Shown: positions 44,880 to 56,185, counted from the first letter of the stretch. The stretch: 64,000 nucleotides of DNA from Saturnia japonica (GCA_033032175.1 CM065328.1:4960690-5024689); one strand, 5' to 3'. The notes: generated from the letters alone by a model not told the origin. Program-made: numbers and translations.

Positions 44880-46070
44880 AAATTGGAACATCGTCGAGGA
44901 TGAGGACATGCGGTTTCTCTACTAATTTCCCCTTACATCTTCCTTATACAGAGGCTAGCAGATGTGAACAAAAGGCGTCAATGTGAAATATCGTCGGGAC
45001 CCATTGTCCGACACGCGTGATATATCGACTTCTGGATACGCGTTACAAGCTACGGTTCCGCTTTATATCAACTAATAGCATGTGGGGTACGGATTTTTAT
45101 GTTTTAACAGGATTTAGAGGTTGTTAAACGATCAAAACGTTTTTTGTATGGACTTTTAGATGATTTTAATTAAGGGGATTGCTCTCATTGGTAGGATATT
45201 TTTTCAATGTTTTTGTTACCTATTTCGTGTAGCTATATTTTTATGCAAGATTGAAATGATTATTTTGGTTTTCTTTATAATTATGTTTTATTTATTCTTT
45301 ATAAGTTTTAGGGTGTGGCCACCATCTCATCTGCTGGTCAGTGTAGCCTTCACACCGAACAAAAATAAAGGATGGCTATCGGCTGCTCTGAGTATAAAAA
45401 ACGGTACTGGGCTGGGCTGAAGCAAGTACAAAGTATGTAATGTGTATCGCTCTAACACCTACTGAGGAACTTCCGACGCGAATTTACGTCACCACGGATT
45501 TTATTATGTTTATTGTGCACAACGGAAAACAATGCGTTCCAAACAGTAGCAGTTTCGATCAAAGCTCCAATAATTGACGAATACTTAAAGCATGACAGCT
45601 GTCAGTTGCCAGTCCATCAAGTTGAAAGAACGTTTATGCGATAATGAAAGAAACGATGTGTCCCAAGATGGTAACTTGCTAAACATAGTGGAGGCTTGAA
45701 CAAAAAAAAAGTTGAATGATAAACGTTTTGCTTTTGTATTTCCTATCCAACGTAGTCAGAAGTGCTATTCCGCACCATTATGCGGTATTGTATAGGTAAT
45801 ATTTTGTACATACCATTTCATTTCATGTGTTATAGCTTTGCCATCAATGATTGTAATACAGTCCTAAAACCAATATGAATTAGAATTCATTTTCGAACCA
45901 ATCTAGTATTGATCTACCCATTACGATGTTTCAGAATTTATTATTTGTTATCTATAACACCGATGCAATATTCATAGTCACGTACTGTTTTACTAAATTA
46001 TTGACTGAATAAAATTTGTTTTCAATAATTTTAACGTCTCTAACTATTCGGTAATGTGTTGTATTTTTGA
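44880..46070. other. Mostly unidentified
   Basis: An open frame at 45160-45420 is mainly hydrophobic AT-rich reading and runs into a repeat scrap ('gtgtggccaccatctcatct' at about 45313, a relative of 58.55 kb). No gene was recognised. Confidence 0.4.
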
Positions 46071-46279
46071 ACCACTAACGTAAACAGACCCCGCTGATAT
46101 AGGTTTAACTTGTGTATTAATGTATCCGTGTATCTTGAGTATTTGTGTGTGGCTGGCTATCTTTGACTCAAACGGCTGAACATATTTTGATATGTTTTTT
46201 TAAAGATGACTTGATCAAGAATATTTTTATTATAATTATAGAAAATCAGTTAATTCCTTTGAAGATTATCAGCTCTTTT

Positions 46280-46650
46280 CCAGTTGAGTCATGTATCGTC
46301 TCTGTCATCTCAAATATCGTCTTCGTTGTATCAACTATCGTCTCAGGAATCATCTAAAGTATTGTCTCAATTATCATCTCTGTCGTCTCAGGTATAGTCT
46401 CATAGTTGAGAGACAAGTTTTTCTCAACTATCTTCTTTATCGTCTCAACTATCGTCTTTACCTTCTCAAGTATCATCTTATCTATCGTCTCTATCGTCCC
46501 AAGTATTGCCTCAGGAACCATCTTAAGAATCGTCTCCACTTTCGTCCCTATCATCCCAAACATCGTCTCAGGAATCGTCTTAAGGATAGTCTCAACTTTT
46601 GCTTTTATCGTCTCAAGTATCGTCCCAACTATATACTCTATCGTCTATCG
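46280..46650 (+). repeat. 'tcgtctca' minisatellite, copy 1
   Basis: Units of about 9-18 bp built on 'atcgtctcaact' vary in length and sequence over ~370 bp. Because much of the array keeps multiples of three, long frames are open on both strands (repeated IVS, YRL or ETI motifs). The proteins are low-complexity and not credible genes. Confidence 0.85.
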
Positions 46651-46688
46651 TAAGCTTGAGCACCCAAATATTTATCAAGTATTACAAA

Positions 46689-46960
46689 CTAGCTGTGCCC
46701 GCAGCTCCGCTCGCGTGGATCGTGCTACCCTTGCTCCCAGCTATGGCAGTCGCAGTGAGTTATTTTAAGACAAAAATGCTTATTGTATGTGATTTTTAGA
46801 ATATACATATGCTATTGTAGACTTTTTGTAGATTTCTTTTAGATCTACAATTACGTAGTACATCAATTTCGTATATCACTATGTTTTACTCTGAGTAAAC
46901 CATTTAAGCGCCTCAAAAGCGTCATTTTTCCGAATTGATTCACCATAATAGACACTGATT
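46689..46960 (-). mobile_element. Helitron-like 3' part within repeat copy 1
   Basis: CTAG at 46689-46692 preceded by A, then 'ctgtgcccgcagctccgctc', matches the end of the 15.36-kb element in the same orientation. Similarity fades near 'gattcaccataatagac'. Confidence 0.5.
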
Positions 46961-48652
46961 ATTTTATACGTTACTTTGTATAATAAAATGTACCCACAAC
47001 CTGACCAGATAACATAGCTATGAATTAAAAAAACCCATCTTAATCAGATATGTGGTTTTCGCGTGAGATGTTGAGTTGAGAAAGAAGAAGATGTAGAATA
47101 TCAGTTAAAAAAGGTTGTAAGGTAAGTAGCAGAATGTAATATTAATTTACGTATCTTTCTTGCAAAATTGCTTTATAATTAAGGACTAATACGGATCGTT
47201 TTTTTTTGTAAGAACATAAAGAAATATCATTTGATATAATTGTATGAAAATAACAAATACATAAACGTTGTTTAAACTTCAGAAAATTTATCTTCTTTAG
47301 TAAAATCTAATTTTTTCCTTGTAGAAAGAAACCTTTTTAATTATTCAAGGCTGCTTTAAGTTACTAAATATTCTTAACATTCTTGACTAGTTTCTGGCTA
47401 ATTTCTCCTCTCAGCTTGTAAGAGACCTCTTTTATTAAATTTTGCAAATATGTTTTCTGTTCTAACTTTTTTTTTTAATAAACGTTATCCATTTTTCAAG
47501 ATTCTCTTCTGACTAAAAAATAATAAGTATATATTATTTTTTGTAATTTTTAACCAACTTTACTTCAGTCACGATTGTTGTAAAGTTCTCCTCGTTTTTC
47601 TTGAAGGTATATCTTGATCCTTTTAAGGTCTGATTAAAAACATCATACCATCGAAAGTTGTTTCGATGACAAAAACAATATTATATTATACTATATCATA
47701 TAACTCCCCTTTTTATTAGGATCGTGTAACAGTAACCGCAGTGCACATCCGTGAAGATAAAGCAAACTAACCATAAATCGTAATAGTTTCCCATCCCATT
47801 TATCAGCAGATCGTTATTGAAACCTACAGTTGATGTAGACGAGCAGTTATTAATAAATAATATCATCTTAACGCTTTAAAGCTTTTATATTTCGAATGTA
47901 AACTTTAATCGGGAATAATTTTCTGGAAACATTCTACGCACATGTATAAAATCTGAACGTGATTTAAAAATGGGTTTGTTTGGTCATAAATAGTTATTTT
48001 TACATATTTCAAGTAGTTTGATTTTTTTTTTAATTTTATTAAAACCAAAATCGTAAATTCACTGTATTCGATTTCCTATAATTAGGGAGCAGTTTTTTTT
48101 TCAAACTAATATTTTGTGTCAGTTTTTTGTTTTTTTCTGTTTTATTCTTTTACCACTACATGTAAAATGGGCGTACGTCTGCTCGTTACAAATGTGCTAC
48201 GTCAACCGATACAGAGCGGGACCACGCGCCGAGGGCGCGAACGCGACGGAAACGATTCCCTCGTACTCTGTATGACCGACGGCGGATAACACGCTACGGT
48301 AACCAGCTGTCTGGAAACCAGTGTGTGCGAGCCCCTCTCACTACGTGCGACCGACCCTGCTCACACCCGAAACTACTGGGCGTGAAGAGGGCGAAACTTT
48401 AAGGTACACACGCAGTGAGGTGCCTGCTGGTAGGCGTGGCGCTGACGTAGCACGGAAGCGGAGAGGACTGGGTCGCTGGCGGGTTGAACTTGTGAAGATG
48501 CAATGACACACAGATACCACAATAAATTTCGCTGTATTCTTCAAGACACAATAACTCTTCTCAATATACAATAATTTTCTTAGTACTATCTTCTGGGTAC
48601 TGTTTCTTCCAGTCTTGTTTCTTGAGTCTTCAGCTTGTGGCACCTGTGTGTG

Positions 48653-49144
48653 TCGGCAGGCCTTTTTTTTTTTTTTTTTTAGAACTGACTACACTGTTAG
48701 CCTTAGGGGCTGGTTGCGCCGCTTTTATATAGTTTTAAATATTGTGCGATATTGTGATCGGTTCGCAACTTTTTCTATCTCCGCTTACCCTCCCTTCCTT
48801 GGCACATGCAAACAGTTCGTCGCCGCGCCTCGTCGGAATAAGTTGATTTTCGCTCGGTTGTTGATACATTGACTTTAGTGCTCGTCACTGTTATGACGGA
48901 GAAGAATTTGGGCAGTACGTCGAAGACGACCACCTAGCCGGCTAGCCAGGTGAAACCGCAACCCACCAAGAGGTATGTGCCAAATTCCTATCCTATATCC
49001 ATATAGCTGATCACAATCCCCGCAAATACAGTCCACTCAATTAGTATTAAATGCGCTGCGTTTCCAACGGCGCAAGCAGGGGCCCTATCCTAAAATAGAG
49101 CCGCTGTGGCTTTTACAGCTTCACCGGACTTGGGTCGGAAGGCC
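48653..49144 (-). mobile_element. Short Jockey 3' fragment with target-site duplication
   Basis: A T-run (48663-48680) and the reverse complement of the Jockey 3' end, 'tgactacactgttagcc', are followed after an insertion by 'ggcttttacagcttcaccgg'. Only about 100 bp of Jockey remain. Near-identical flanks tcggcaggcc (48653-48662) and tcggaaggcc (49135-49144) form a 10-bp duplication with one mismatch. The site is 20-29 bp downstream of the minus-strand TATA-like box and in the same orientation. Confidence 0.85.
48706..49083. mobile_element. 368-bp insertion with inverted termini and 5-bp duplication
   Basis: The insert (48711-49078) begins TGGTTGCGCCG and ends CGGCGCAAGCA, an 11-bp terminal inverted repeat with one mismatch. 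It is flanked by ggggc on both sides. Removing it restores the Jockey 3' UTR exactly. TG...CA ends and a 5-bp duplication also fit a solo LTR. The interior has an ATG (48893) with a short frame and a GTATGT donor-like site near 48975, but no transposase. Confidence 0.85.
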
Positions 49145-49262
49145 CCGGCGGCTCGCCTTTTATCTTGCCGCCGGAGAGCGAGACGGAGCGATGGCGTCTC
49201 TCTCTGTACTGCTCTCGCATTACCAAATATGGTCATGGCCTGTTAACCGCGGTGACGCGTCG

Positions 49263-49525
49263 CGGCTTCACTATTGCTGTCCCTATCTACATTATTATTA
49301 TTATTTGTATACAATGTCTAATAAATTGCTAATATTTCTAAACACACTTATTGAATCATTCTAAAACCTGTTTTATATTGTTGTGGACATAAATATCTAT
49401 ATAAAAACACCAATTGCAACATTATAGGTTGATAAACATCGTAAATATAGAGCGTTAAACATTACAACTTTAAATGGCTTGAAACACGTTATGTATACAT
49501 TATTCGATGTTATAAACATTATAAA
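49263..49525. other. AT-rich DNA, no recognised feature
   Basis: A (att)n run lies at about 49291-49302. Nothing else was identified. Confidence 0.5.
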
Positions 49526-49734
49526 AACGTAAACAGACCCCGCTGATATAGGTTTAACTTGTGTATTAATGTATCCGTGTATCTGAGTATTTGTGTGTGG
49601 CTATCTTTGGAATCATAGCTCTCGAACGGCTGAACATATATTGATATGTTTTTTAAAGATGACTTGATCAACAATATTTTTACTATAATTATAAAAAATC
49701 AGTTCATTCCTTTGCAGATTATCAGCTCTTTTCC

Positions 49735-50185
49735 AATTGAGTCATGTACCGTCTCTGTCGTCTGAAATATCGTCTTCGTTGTATCAACTATCGCCTCAGG
49801 GATCATCTAAAGTATTGTCTAAATTATCATCTCTGTCATCTCAGGTATAGTCTCATAGTTGAGAGACAAGTTTTTCTCAACTATCTTCTTTATCGTCTCA
49901 ACTATCGTCTCTACCTTCTCAAGTATCATCTTATCTATCGTCTCTATCGTCTCATGTATCGTCTCAAGTATCGTCCCAAATATCATCTTAAGGATCGACT
50001 CAAGTATCATATCTATCGTCTCAAGTATTGCCTCAGGAACCATTTTAATAATCGTCTCAACTTTCGTCCCTATCATCCTAAACTTCGTCTCAGGAATCGT
50101 CTTAAGGATAGTCTCAACTTTTGCCTTTATCGTCTCAAGTATCGTCCCAACTATATACTCTATCGTCTATCGTAAGCTTGAGCAC
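49735..50185 (+). repeat. 'tcgtctca' minisatellite, expanded copy
   Basis: Copy 2 has roughly 440 bp of the array against ~370 bp in copy 1, with an added block near 49955-50030. Open frames of 143 and 168 codons run through it but only reflect the repeat. Confidence 0.85.
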
Positions 50186-50210
50186 CCAAATATTTATAAA
50201 GTATTACAAA

Positions 50211-50490
50211 CTAGCTATGCCCGCAGCTCCGCTCGCGTGGACCGTGCTACCCTCGCTCCCAGCTATGGCAGTCACAGTGAGTTATTTTTAAGACAAAAAT
50301 GCTTATTGTATGTGATTTTTAGAATATACATATGCTATTGTAGACTTTTTGTAGATTTCTTTTAGATCTACAATTACGTAGTACATTCGTTTCCTATATC
50401 TCTATGTTTTACTCTGAGTAAACCGTTTAAGCGCCTCAAAAGCGTCACTTTTCCGAATTAATTCACCATAATAGACACTGATTATTTTAT
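50211..50490 (-). mobile_element. Helitron-like 3' part within repeat copy 2
   Basis: It is the counterpart of 46689-46960, with the same CTAG end and 'atgcccgcagctccgctcg'. Confidence 0.5.
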
Positions 50491-51854
50491 ACGTTACTTT
50501 GTATAATAAAATGTACCCTATAACCTGACCAGATAACATAGCTATGAATTTAAAAAAACCCATCTTAATCAGATATGTGGTTTTCGCGTGAGATATTGAG
50601 TTGAGAAAGAAGAAGATGTAGAATATCAGGTAAAAAAGGTTGTAAGGTAAGTAACAGAATGTAATATTAATTTACGTATCTTTCTTGCAAAATTGCTTTA
50701 TAATTAAGGACTAATACGGATCGTTTTTTTTTTGTAAGAACATAAAGAAATATCATTTGGTATAATTGTATGAAAATAACAAATACATAAACGTTATTTA
50801 AACTTCAGAAAATTTATCTTCTTTAGTAAAATCTAATTTTTTCCTTGTAGAAAGAAACCTTTTTAATTATTCAAGGCTGCTTTAAGTTACAAAATATTGT
50901 TAACATTCTTGACTAGTTTCTGGCTAATTTCTCCTCTCAGCTTGTAAGAGACCTTTTTTATTAAATTTTGCAAATACGTTTTCTATTCCAACTTTTTTAT
51001 TTAATAAACGTTATCCATTTTTCAAGATTCTCTTCTGACTAAAAAATAATAAGTATTATTTTTAGTAATTTTTAACCAACTTTACTTCAGTCACGATTGT
51101 TGCAACATTCTCCTCGTTTTTCTTGAAGGTATATCTTGGTCCTTTTAAGGTCTGATTAAAACATCATACAATCGAAAGTTGTTTCGATGAGATAAAGAAT
51201 ATTATATTATATATATCATATAACTCCCTTTTTTATTAGCATCGTGTAACAGTAACCGCAGTGCACATCCGTGAAGATAAAGCAAACTAACCATAAATCG
51301 TAATAGTTTCCCATCCCATTTATCAGTAGATCGTTATTGAAACCTACAGTTGATGTAGACGAGCAGTTATTAATAAATAATATCATCTTAACGTTTTAAA
51401 GCTTTGATATTTCAGATGTAAACTTTCATCGGGAATAATTTTCTGGAAACATTCTACGCACATGTATAAAATCTGAATGTGATTTAAAAATGGGTTTGTT
51501 TGGTCATAAATAGTTATTTTTACATATTTCAAGCAGTTTGGTTTTTTTTAATTTTAATTTACCAAAATATTCACTGTATTCGATTTCCTATAATTAGGGA
51601 GCAGTTTTTTTTCAAACTAATATTTTGTGTCAGTTTTTTGTCTTTTCTGTTTTATTCTTTTACCACTGCATGCGCCATATAATACTAATTTATATGATTC
51701 ATGGGAAGGATATTTAGATTAACCTTTAGTTTAACGGTTATTATATTGATAAATTTTGCGATTTTTTATGTAATTTTAAAGTGATTATCTATCCAAAGAT
51801 ATTCAAAAGTTTTTAGTAAATAAACTAGACGTTTCTAGTTCTATTTATGATTAG

Positions 51855-52220
51855 TCAATGAAAAAAGTCTACAAATATTAATATTATTTTGTTTGATGTC
51901 ATGAGTTTTAAATCATTAAATTTGATAGTGTTATTGCACTTGGATATTGAATCAAACGTGTATTTAAAAATATCATGATTATAATATGTAACAGTATACT
52001 TCAAACTGAAAATCTGTCGCCAAACACCCTTTGGTATATTCCAGCAACCACGCCAAAGATCGAGTATATCTTTGTTTAGCCCATTACAATATTTGAAATC
52101 ATCGTCACCTAATAGTAGGTGTATTATAGACAAAATAAAATATATTACTATAAATAATATAAATATAAAAAATAAATGTATACGACATATTGTAAGAGGA
52201 TATAAACTGGAATGTTCCAT
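51855..52220 (-). CDS. Unrecognised 121-codon ORF, possible membrane protein
   Basis: It starts at an ATG (52220) and is open to 51855. The N-terminus (residues ~14-37) is a strongly hydrophobic segment. A more polar part follows with GDDDFKYCNGLNKDILDLW and RGCWNIPKGVWRQIF, whose Trp and Cys content is unusual for a chance frame in DNA this AT-rich. No family was recognised. No splice sites or promoter were established. It sits just beyond the second 2.1-kb repeat, so it may be part of an old element or a gene fragment. Confidence 0.25.
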   Translation of the reverse strand: MEHSSLYPLTICRIHLFFIFILFIVIYFILSIIHLLLGDDDFKYCNGLNKDILDLWRGCWNIPKGVWRQIFSLKYTVTYYNHDIFKYTFDSISKCNNTIKFNDLKLMTSNKIILIFVDFFH

Positions 52221-52282
52221 AGATTGAAATCGGTTTAGACATAAATATCACCACCAAAATATTTGGTTTTTGATTATTGGTT

Positions 52283-52332
52283 AACATTCGAAAAACATTA
52301 CCTTGCTTTTGAGCAGTCAGGTAAAAAAAAAA
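52283..52332 (+). repeat. Interspersed repeat family A, 3' fragment
   Basis: 'cattcgaaaaacattaccttg' and 'gagcagtcaggtaaaaa' are the family A end only. Confidence 0.65.
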
Positions 52333-52334
52333 AC

Positions 52335-52600
52335 GACTGGCGTCTCAAAAATCGCTCGTCTACATCAACCGGGTTTAATCCGTGGCCAATAGTCCGCGCG
52401 TGCACTTTGCCGCACACAGTGACGTAAAGCGTTACCAATACGATACGAGTTGTTACTTATCTTGAAACATTGTGCGGTTCCGTACGCATAACGCAATTTA
52501 TCAGTATTGGCGCCCGACCTCCCTGCAATTGGTATAGACAGAATGACACATTGTACTGTGCTTGTAGCTCCCCTCTTAATTTATTTGTTCGGGTGTTACT
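52335..52600. other. GC-richer unidentified block
   Basis: It includes the CRE-like gtgacgtaa at 52421 and 'gcaatttatcagtattggcg'. A promoter-like origin is possible, but there is no TATA and no linked ORF. Confidence 0.25.
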
Positions 52601-52942
52601 ATGTGTTTCCGTAGTAAGAAGACATTTTATGTATGATATAATTTCTTGATACTTGACTGATGAAGAAGTATCATGTGCTTTCCTCTTGCATCAACAATCA
52701 ATTAATAACGCGAAGTGTTTATAAAAATCGGAGTTTGTTAAAACTTTAATAACTGTTTATTGAATGAAGATGTACTAATTTTTTTTTAGATATGGCCCAA
52801 TTATCTATGGAGTAAAACAAAAAAAAAATCTATCCAGTATTTTTTACGTTTTTACGTGATGCGCGCGCAAGGGCAAACCTCTGTCATTTTCAACCGAATT
52901 CAAAAAAGGAGAAGGTTCTAAATTCAAATGTATATATAAATA

Positions 52943-53290
52943 CAGGGTGAAAAAAACGAACGGGAGATGAAGCAAAAGTTTAATAAATATTGAAGATAGC
53001 AAATTTTACTTATTAATTTCATAGTTTCATTTAATTGTAAGTTACAATGTTTATTCGAGAGATTTTACCTTTATCATAAATAATATCGATTAGTGCAATA
53101 ACATAGTGTATGTCGTTTTTTTTGTTATTTTTTAGTTGGTTCGATTCCCGGTATACGTAAGCTTATTTAGAAAATTTGTGAATGCAGTTGTAATTATTTC
53201 AAAAAATAAATAATATTTCCTTTTAGTAAAATTAGATATCTTCATTATTTAACATATTTTTCCTTCGTGTCCCGTTCGTTTTTCCCGCCA
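52943..53290. mobile_element. MITE with ~27-bp terminal inverted repeats
   Basis: Left 'gggtgaaaaaaacgaacggg' pairs with right 'cccgttcgtttttcccgcc', the similarity extending inward through gaag/cttc. The element is about 348 bp, AT-rich inside with no transposase. It lies in TA-rich flanks, so a TA duplication is possible but not provable. Confidence 0.75.
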
Positions 53291-53339
53291 TATATATTAC
53301 GAATGTTCCTTTCTCCAATCTTCAAAATGTCTCACTAGG

Positions 53340-53860
53340 TATGCGAGACAGCTTCAATATCATAGGTGAATATAATTACAGTAACCTCAACTCCATTGAT
53401 TACATCGGAAGTTTCATCTCTACTACATCTCAGAGACTTGGAATTCTGAACAGGGTGCGATGGTTTCTCACGCCCGGTCAATTGTATCTTCTTTACAATG
53501 CATAAGTTCGCCCGTGTATGAAATACTGTTCGCATATCTGGGATGGATCCGCAAAAAACATCGTCGATGCTGGACAGGTCGCAGAGACGAGCTGTCCGAC
53601 CTGTTCATGATGCAGACGTTACCAAATACATCGAGCCGCAGGAATATCGCCTCGTTGAGCGTGTTCTATTGTCTCTAATATGGTGAGTGTTCTAAAGAGC
53701 TGTTCATTCTAAGTCACTTGTCTCCTTTCCACAATAGAACCACACGCGCTTGGCTTTGGAGTCACAATTTTACGATAACCACCAACTCGGCACGATCTAA
53801 AGAGTTCTCTATGACTTATCATTGTCGTACCATCAAATTGTGGAACCATAAGAGGTATAT
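53340..53860 (+). pseudogene. CR1-like LINE reverse transcriptase C-terminal remnant
   Basis: It reads like the 22.4-kb fragment but starts earlier, with a 'lrrcs' and 'kssvyeilfaylgwi'-like thumb region and later TRAWLWSHNFT and RTIKLWNH frames. Several frameshifts and stops are present. It ends abruptly at a Helitron-like piece. Confidence 0.75.
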
Positions 53861-53887
53861 GAAATAAATGTAGTAGGTACATAATTA

Positions 53888-54060
53888 TATACCTTAAAAA
53901 GACTTACAAAAAGTCAGCAACAGCATCTATGTCTATTTTCTAAGGATCACCCACAATAAGTATTTTTTTAATAGCCGGGAGTAGGTGTTGCCCAATTCGT
54001 GCGTGTGCCCGTACGACTGAATTCTGTAGTCTACACGGGCGCAGCCGCAGGCATAGCTAG
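53888..54060 (+). mobile_element. Helitron-like 3' end, CTAG
   Basis: 'ctaaggatcacccacaataa' and 'gaattctgtagtctacacgg' match the 3' half of 16755-17261. It ends 'cgcaggcatagctagt' with CTAG at 54057-54060. Confidence 0.6.
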
Positions 54061-54685
54061 TGTTCACTAAAGATAGTATCACGTTATGCATTTTGTAAAG
54101 GGACTGATTTTCAAATTTAACTGCCGGAATATATCGATATATTGTCGACAGATTTTCAACTTAGGATTTGTCATTCCTCAGCGAGCACTACATTTTTGAA
54201 GTAAAACTTCTTTAGGCGCGACTAGGGAGTAACTCAGATTTTTTTCTGATGTAAGTAACGCTTACGTAGTTTCCGGTATTCAAAAACAATAATTTAGTTT
54301 GGTCGTAAGTATATGTCATATACTCCACGCTTCTTAACTTATACACCAGCTAGTGGCAAATATCATAATCAATTAGGATTATTTATTTCCAATATTTTCA
54401 AACGGTCTCAATTGTGAATAGCAAAGTGAATAAAAATTCAATAGTTATAAACTAAAAATATTTTAAAATTGCAAAGTTTTTTGAAAGATCTCTAAATATA
54501 CTTGTTTATTGATTACGGTGTTTGTCAATAAATAAATTCATTAATAAATTTTCTGACGATTGTGACATTGGCTATAATGTTCAATAATAAAATTTAATAA
54601 TTTTAGTGATATATGCCGTCAACGCCAAATAAGTTTTACTTTAATCGCGCGTAAAGGTTACACGCACACACTTTCTTTTTTTTAA
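54061..54685. other. AT-rich DNA, no recognised feature
   Basis: Nothing was identified. Confidence 0.45.
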
Positions 54686-54689
54686 AATA

Positions 54690-54897
54690 TAAGTAAGGTA
54701 GGAAAATCGGCACATAGCCCACCTGATGGACTTAAGCCCCAAGAAGCTCTGGAAACCCTACTCATCGCAGGAACACAACACAAGGTTATTTGGCTGCGAT
54801 CTTCTTTAGGCTGGAGGTATTTCACCAATCGAGACTGCCTCAAGTGGAGACGAATCTCCAAACAAATTTCTCTGTGCCCTACATATCTTTAATGTTC
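54690..54897 (+). repeat. LINE 3' tail repeat, 'gcccgcctgatg' family
   Basis: It contains 'gcccacctgatggacttaag', 'ctactcatcgcaggaacaca' and 'aatttctctgtgccctacat', collinear with 34660-34918. Confidence 0.65.
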
Positions 54898-56185
54898 CAA
54901 ACACATTAAAATTAAAGCTTCTTCTTAGGTTCAACTGTAATCAAATTCTCATAGGATATTCGTGATAAAAAACAATAAAACCTAAAAAAAATTCGTGGGA
55001 TACAATTACAACTTTAACAATTTAAACAGGGTGAAAATAAAAATGCCTACATACAGGTAAATAAGGATTTATATTTCAATCCCGCAATGGTGCGGACCGA
55101 TAAATTACTTGCCGCATATGGAATTTTATTTTACAATTCGCGCCTATTTGTGTGCCAGTTATAAATATTAATTTGCAAATTACCATATGGAATCGGACGG
55201 ATTAAACATTGAAAGCTATATTTATATTATTTTTTTTACTATTTTTAGATTATAAAAGGTTTTGAAGCAATGATGGCACATCGTTAGACGTGAGATCCTC
55301 TGCAATGAGAACCTGAGCTTTCGGTGAAGGAAAACATCGCAATGGGTATTTTCATTGCCCGCTTGGCGATAGATTTGGTAGATTGCGATGATTGTTTTAA
55401 ATTATATAATATGATTTTATTTTATTTTTAATTATTCGTTGATTCAAATATTCTTGTTGTAATTTACTGAATTTATCTTTCTATATATTTTGAGATTTTT
55501 AAATAATATTGTATGCCAGTATAAGTGCTTAAGAATTGTCTACTAAAACCATTATTAAACTGTATTTTGATTCAAATTGTTTGCAAATACTTTGGTCACT
55601 AATAAATTACTATTATTATTAGATATGCCATCCTCAAGATGAAAATCTGTCGTCACTTAAAATCTGTCGTTACTTAAAATCAGGTAGCCAAACTTCGAAC
55701 CTATACAGAATTTAAAAAAACCTGAGGACTGAACTATATTATTTAATGGATTTTGGTGTCTTGATCTACGATATCATAAAAAAATATATATTATATAGTC
55801 CCTGAGAGAACTAGTGCGTGTTAAACACTAGGTAACAATGGACTGAAAATAAAAAGCTCCTTGTTCAAATTTCGTTTGTACCATTACGTAAGAGACTTTA
55901 CTTGTCTCTGTATAATACTATGATGGGATCGGGTTTACATAGAAATGTGAAGTCGAATCCAATTTTCATTCTAAAGTGATGTAATAATATAAAAAAGAAA
56001 ACTCTTTAATTAACCCTTCGGTATGTATTATTGATCGTAACTTAATTGAATTATTGGTATATAATTATGTATGTATGTATACTTTGGAAATTGCTGAATA
56101 CGTGGTGGACGGTAATTGTGTCTGGCTGGATCAAAGTACAACCGGTGTAAAATCCACCATAAAAGTATGTTTAGGCATTTCGCGT
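54898..56185. other. Mostly AT-rich DNA, no gene seen
   Basis: A short scrap of the 'ggtgaaggaaaacatcg' tail is at about 55321-55340. Nothing else was identified. Confidence 0.4.

Larger units (their letters stand above)
46077..48162 (+). repeat. 2.1-kb direct repeat, copy 1
   Basis: From 'aacgtaaacagaccccgctg' to 'tctgttttattcttttaccac' this unit is repeated at 49526-51672, offset by 3449 bp. Differences are scattered substitutions and small indels, so the copies are similar but not newly made. It contains a minisatellite, a Helitron-like end and an AT-rich 3' half. The first ~200 bp resemble 61.33-61.51 kb, so part of the unit belongs to a dispersed family. Confidence 0.92.
48163..49262 (-). 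other. GC-rich spacer, LTR- or promoter-like on the minus strand
   Basis: This block is absent from the flanks of the second repeat copy. The minus strand has a TATA-like GATAAAAGGC (49164-49155) in very GC-rich sequence, and AATAAA occurs on the plus strand near 48521. It contains two nested insertions. An open frame on each strand near 48321-48643 has no recognisable domain. It could be an LTR plus leader of an unidentified retroelement or an isolated promoter. Confidence 0.35.
49526..51672 (+). repeat. 2.1-kb direct repeat, copy 2
   Basis: It is collinear with 46077-48162, ending 'tctgttttattcttttaccac' then diverging. It is about 60 bp longer, mostly because the minisatellite has more units. 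It includes the same Helitron-like end (CTAG at 50211-50214) and AT-rich half. Confidence 0.92.

Noticed and set aside
46291..46768. Open frames of about 120 codons in several frames as a gene
   Set aside because: They only translate the 'tcgtctca' minisatellite; composition is low-complexity and the same is seen on the other strand.
49744..50365. 143- and 168-codon frames as a conserved protein pair with the 46-kb frames
   Set aside because: Similarity comes from the duplicated DNA and the minisatellite, with unit changes that do not respect a protein pattern.
46077..51672. The two 2.1-kb repeats as LTRs of one retrotransposon
   Set aside because: Ends are not TG...CA, no primer-binding site or gag/pol lies between, and part of the unit is a dispersed repeat also found at 61.3 kb.
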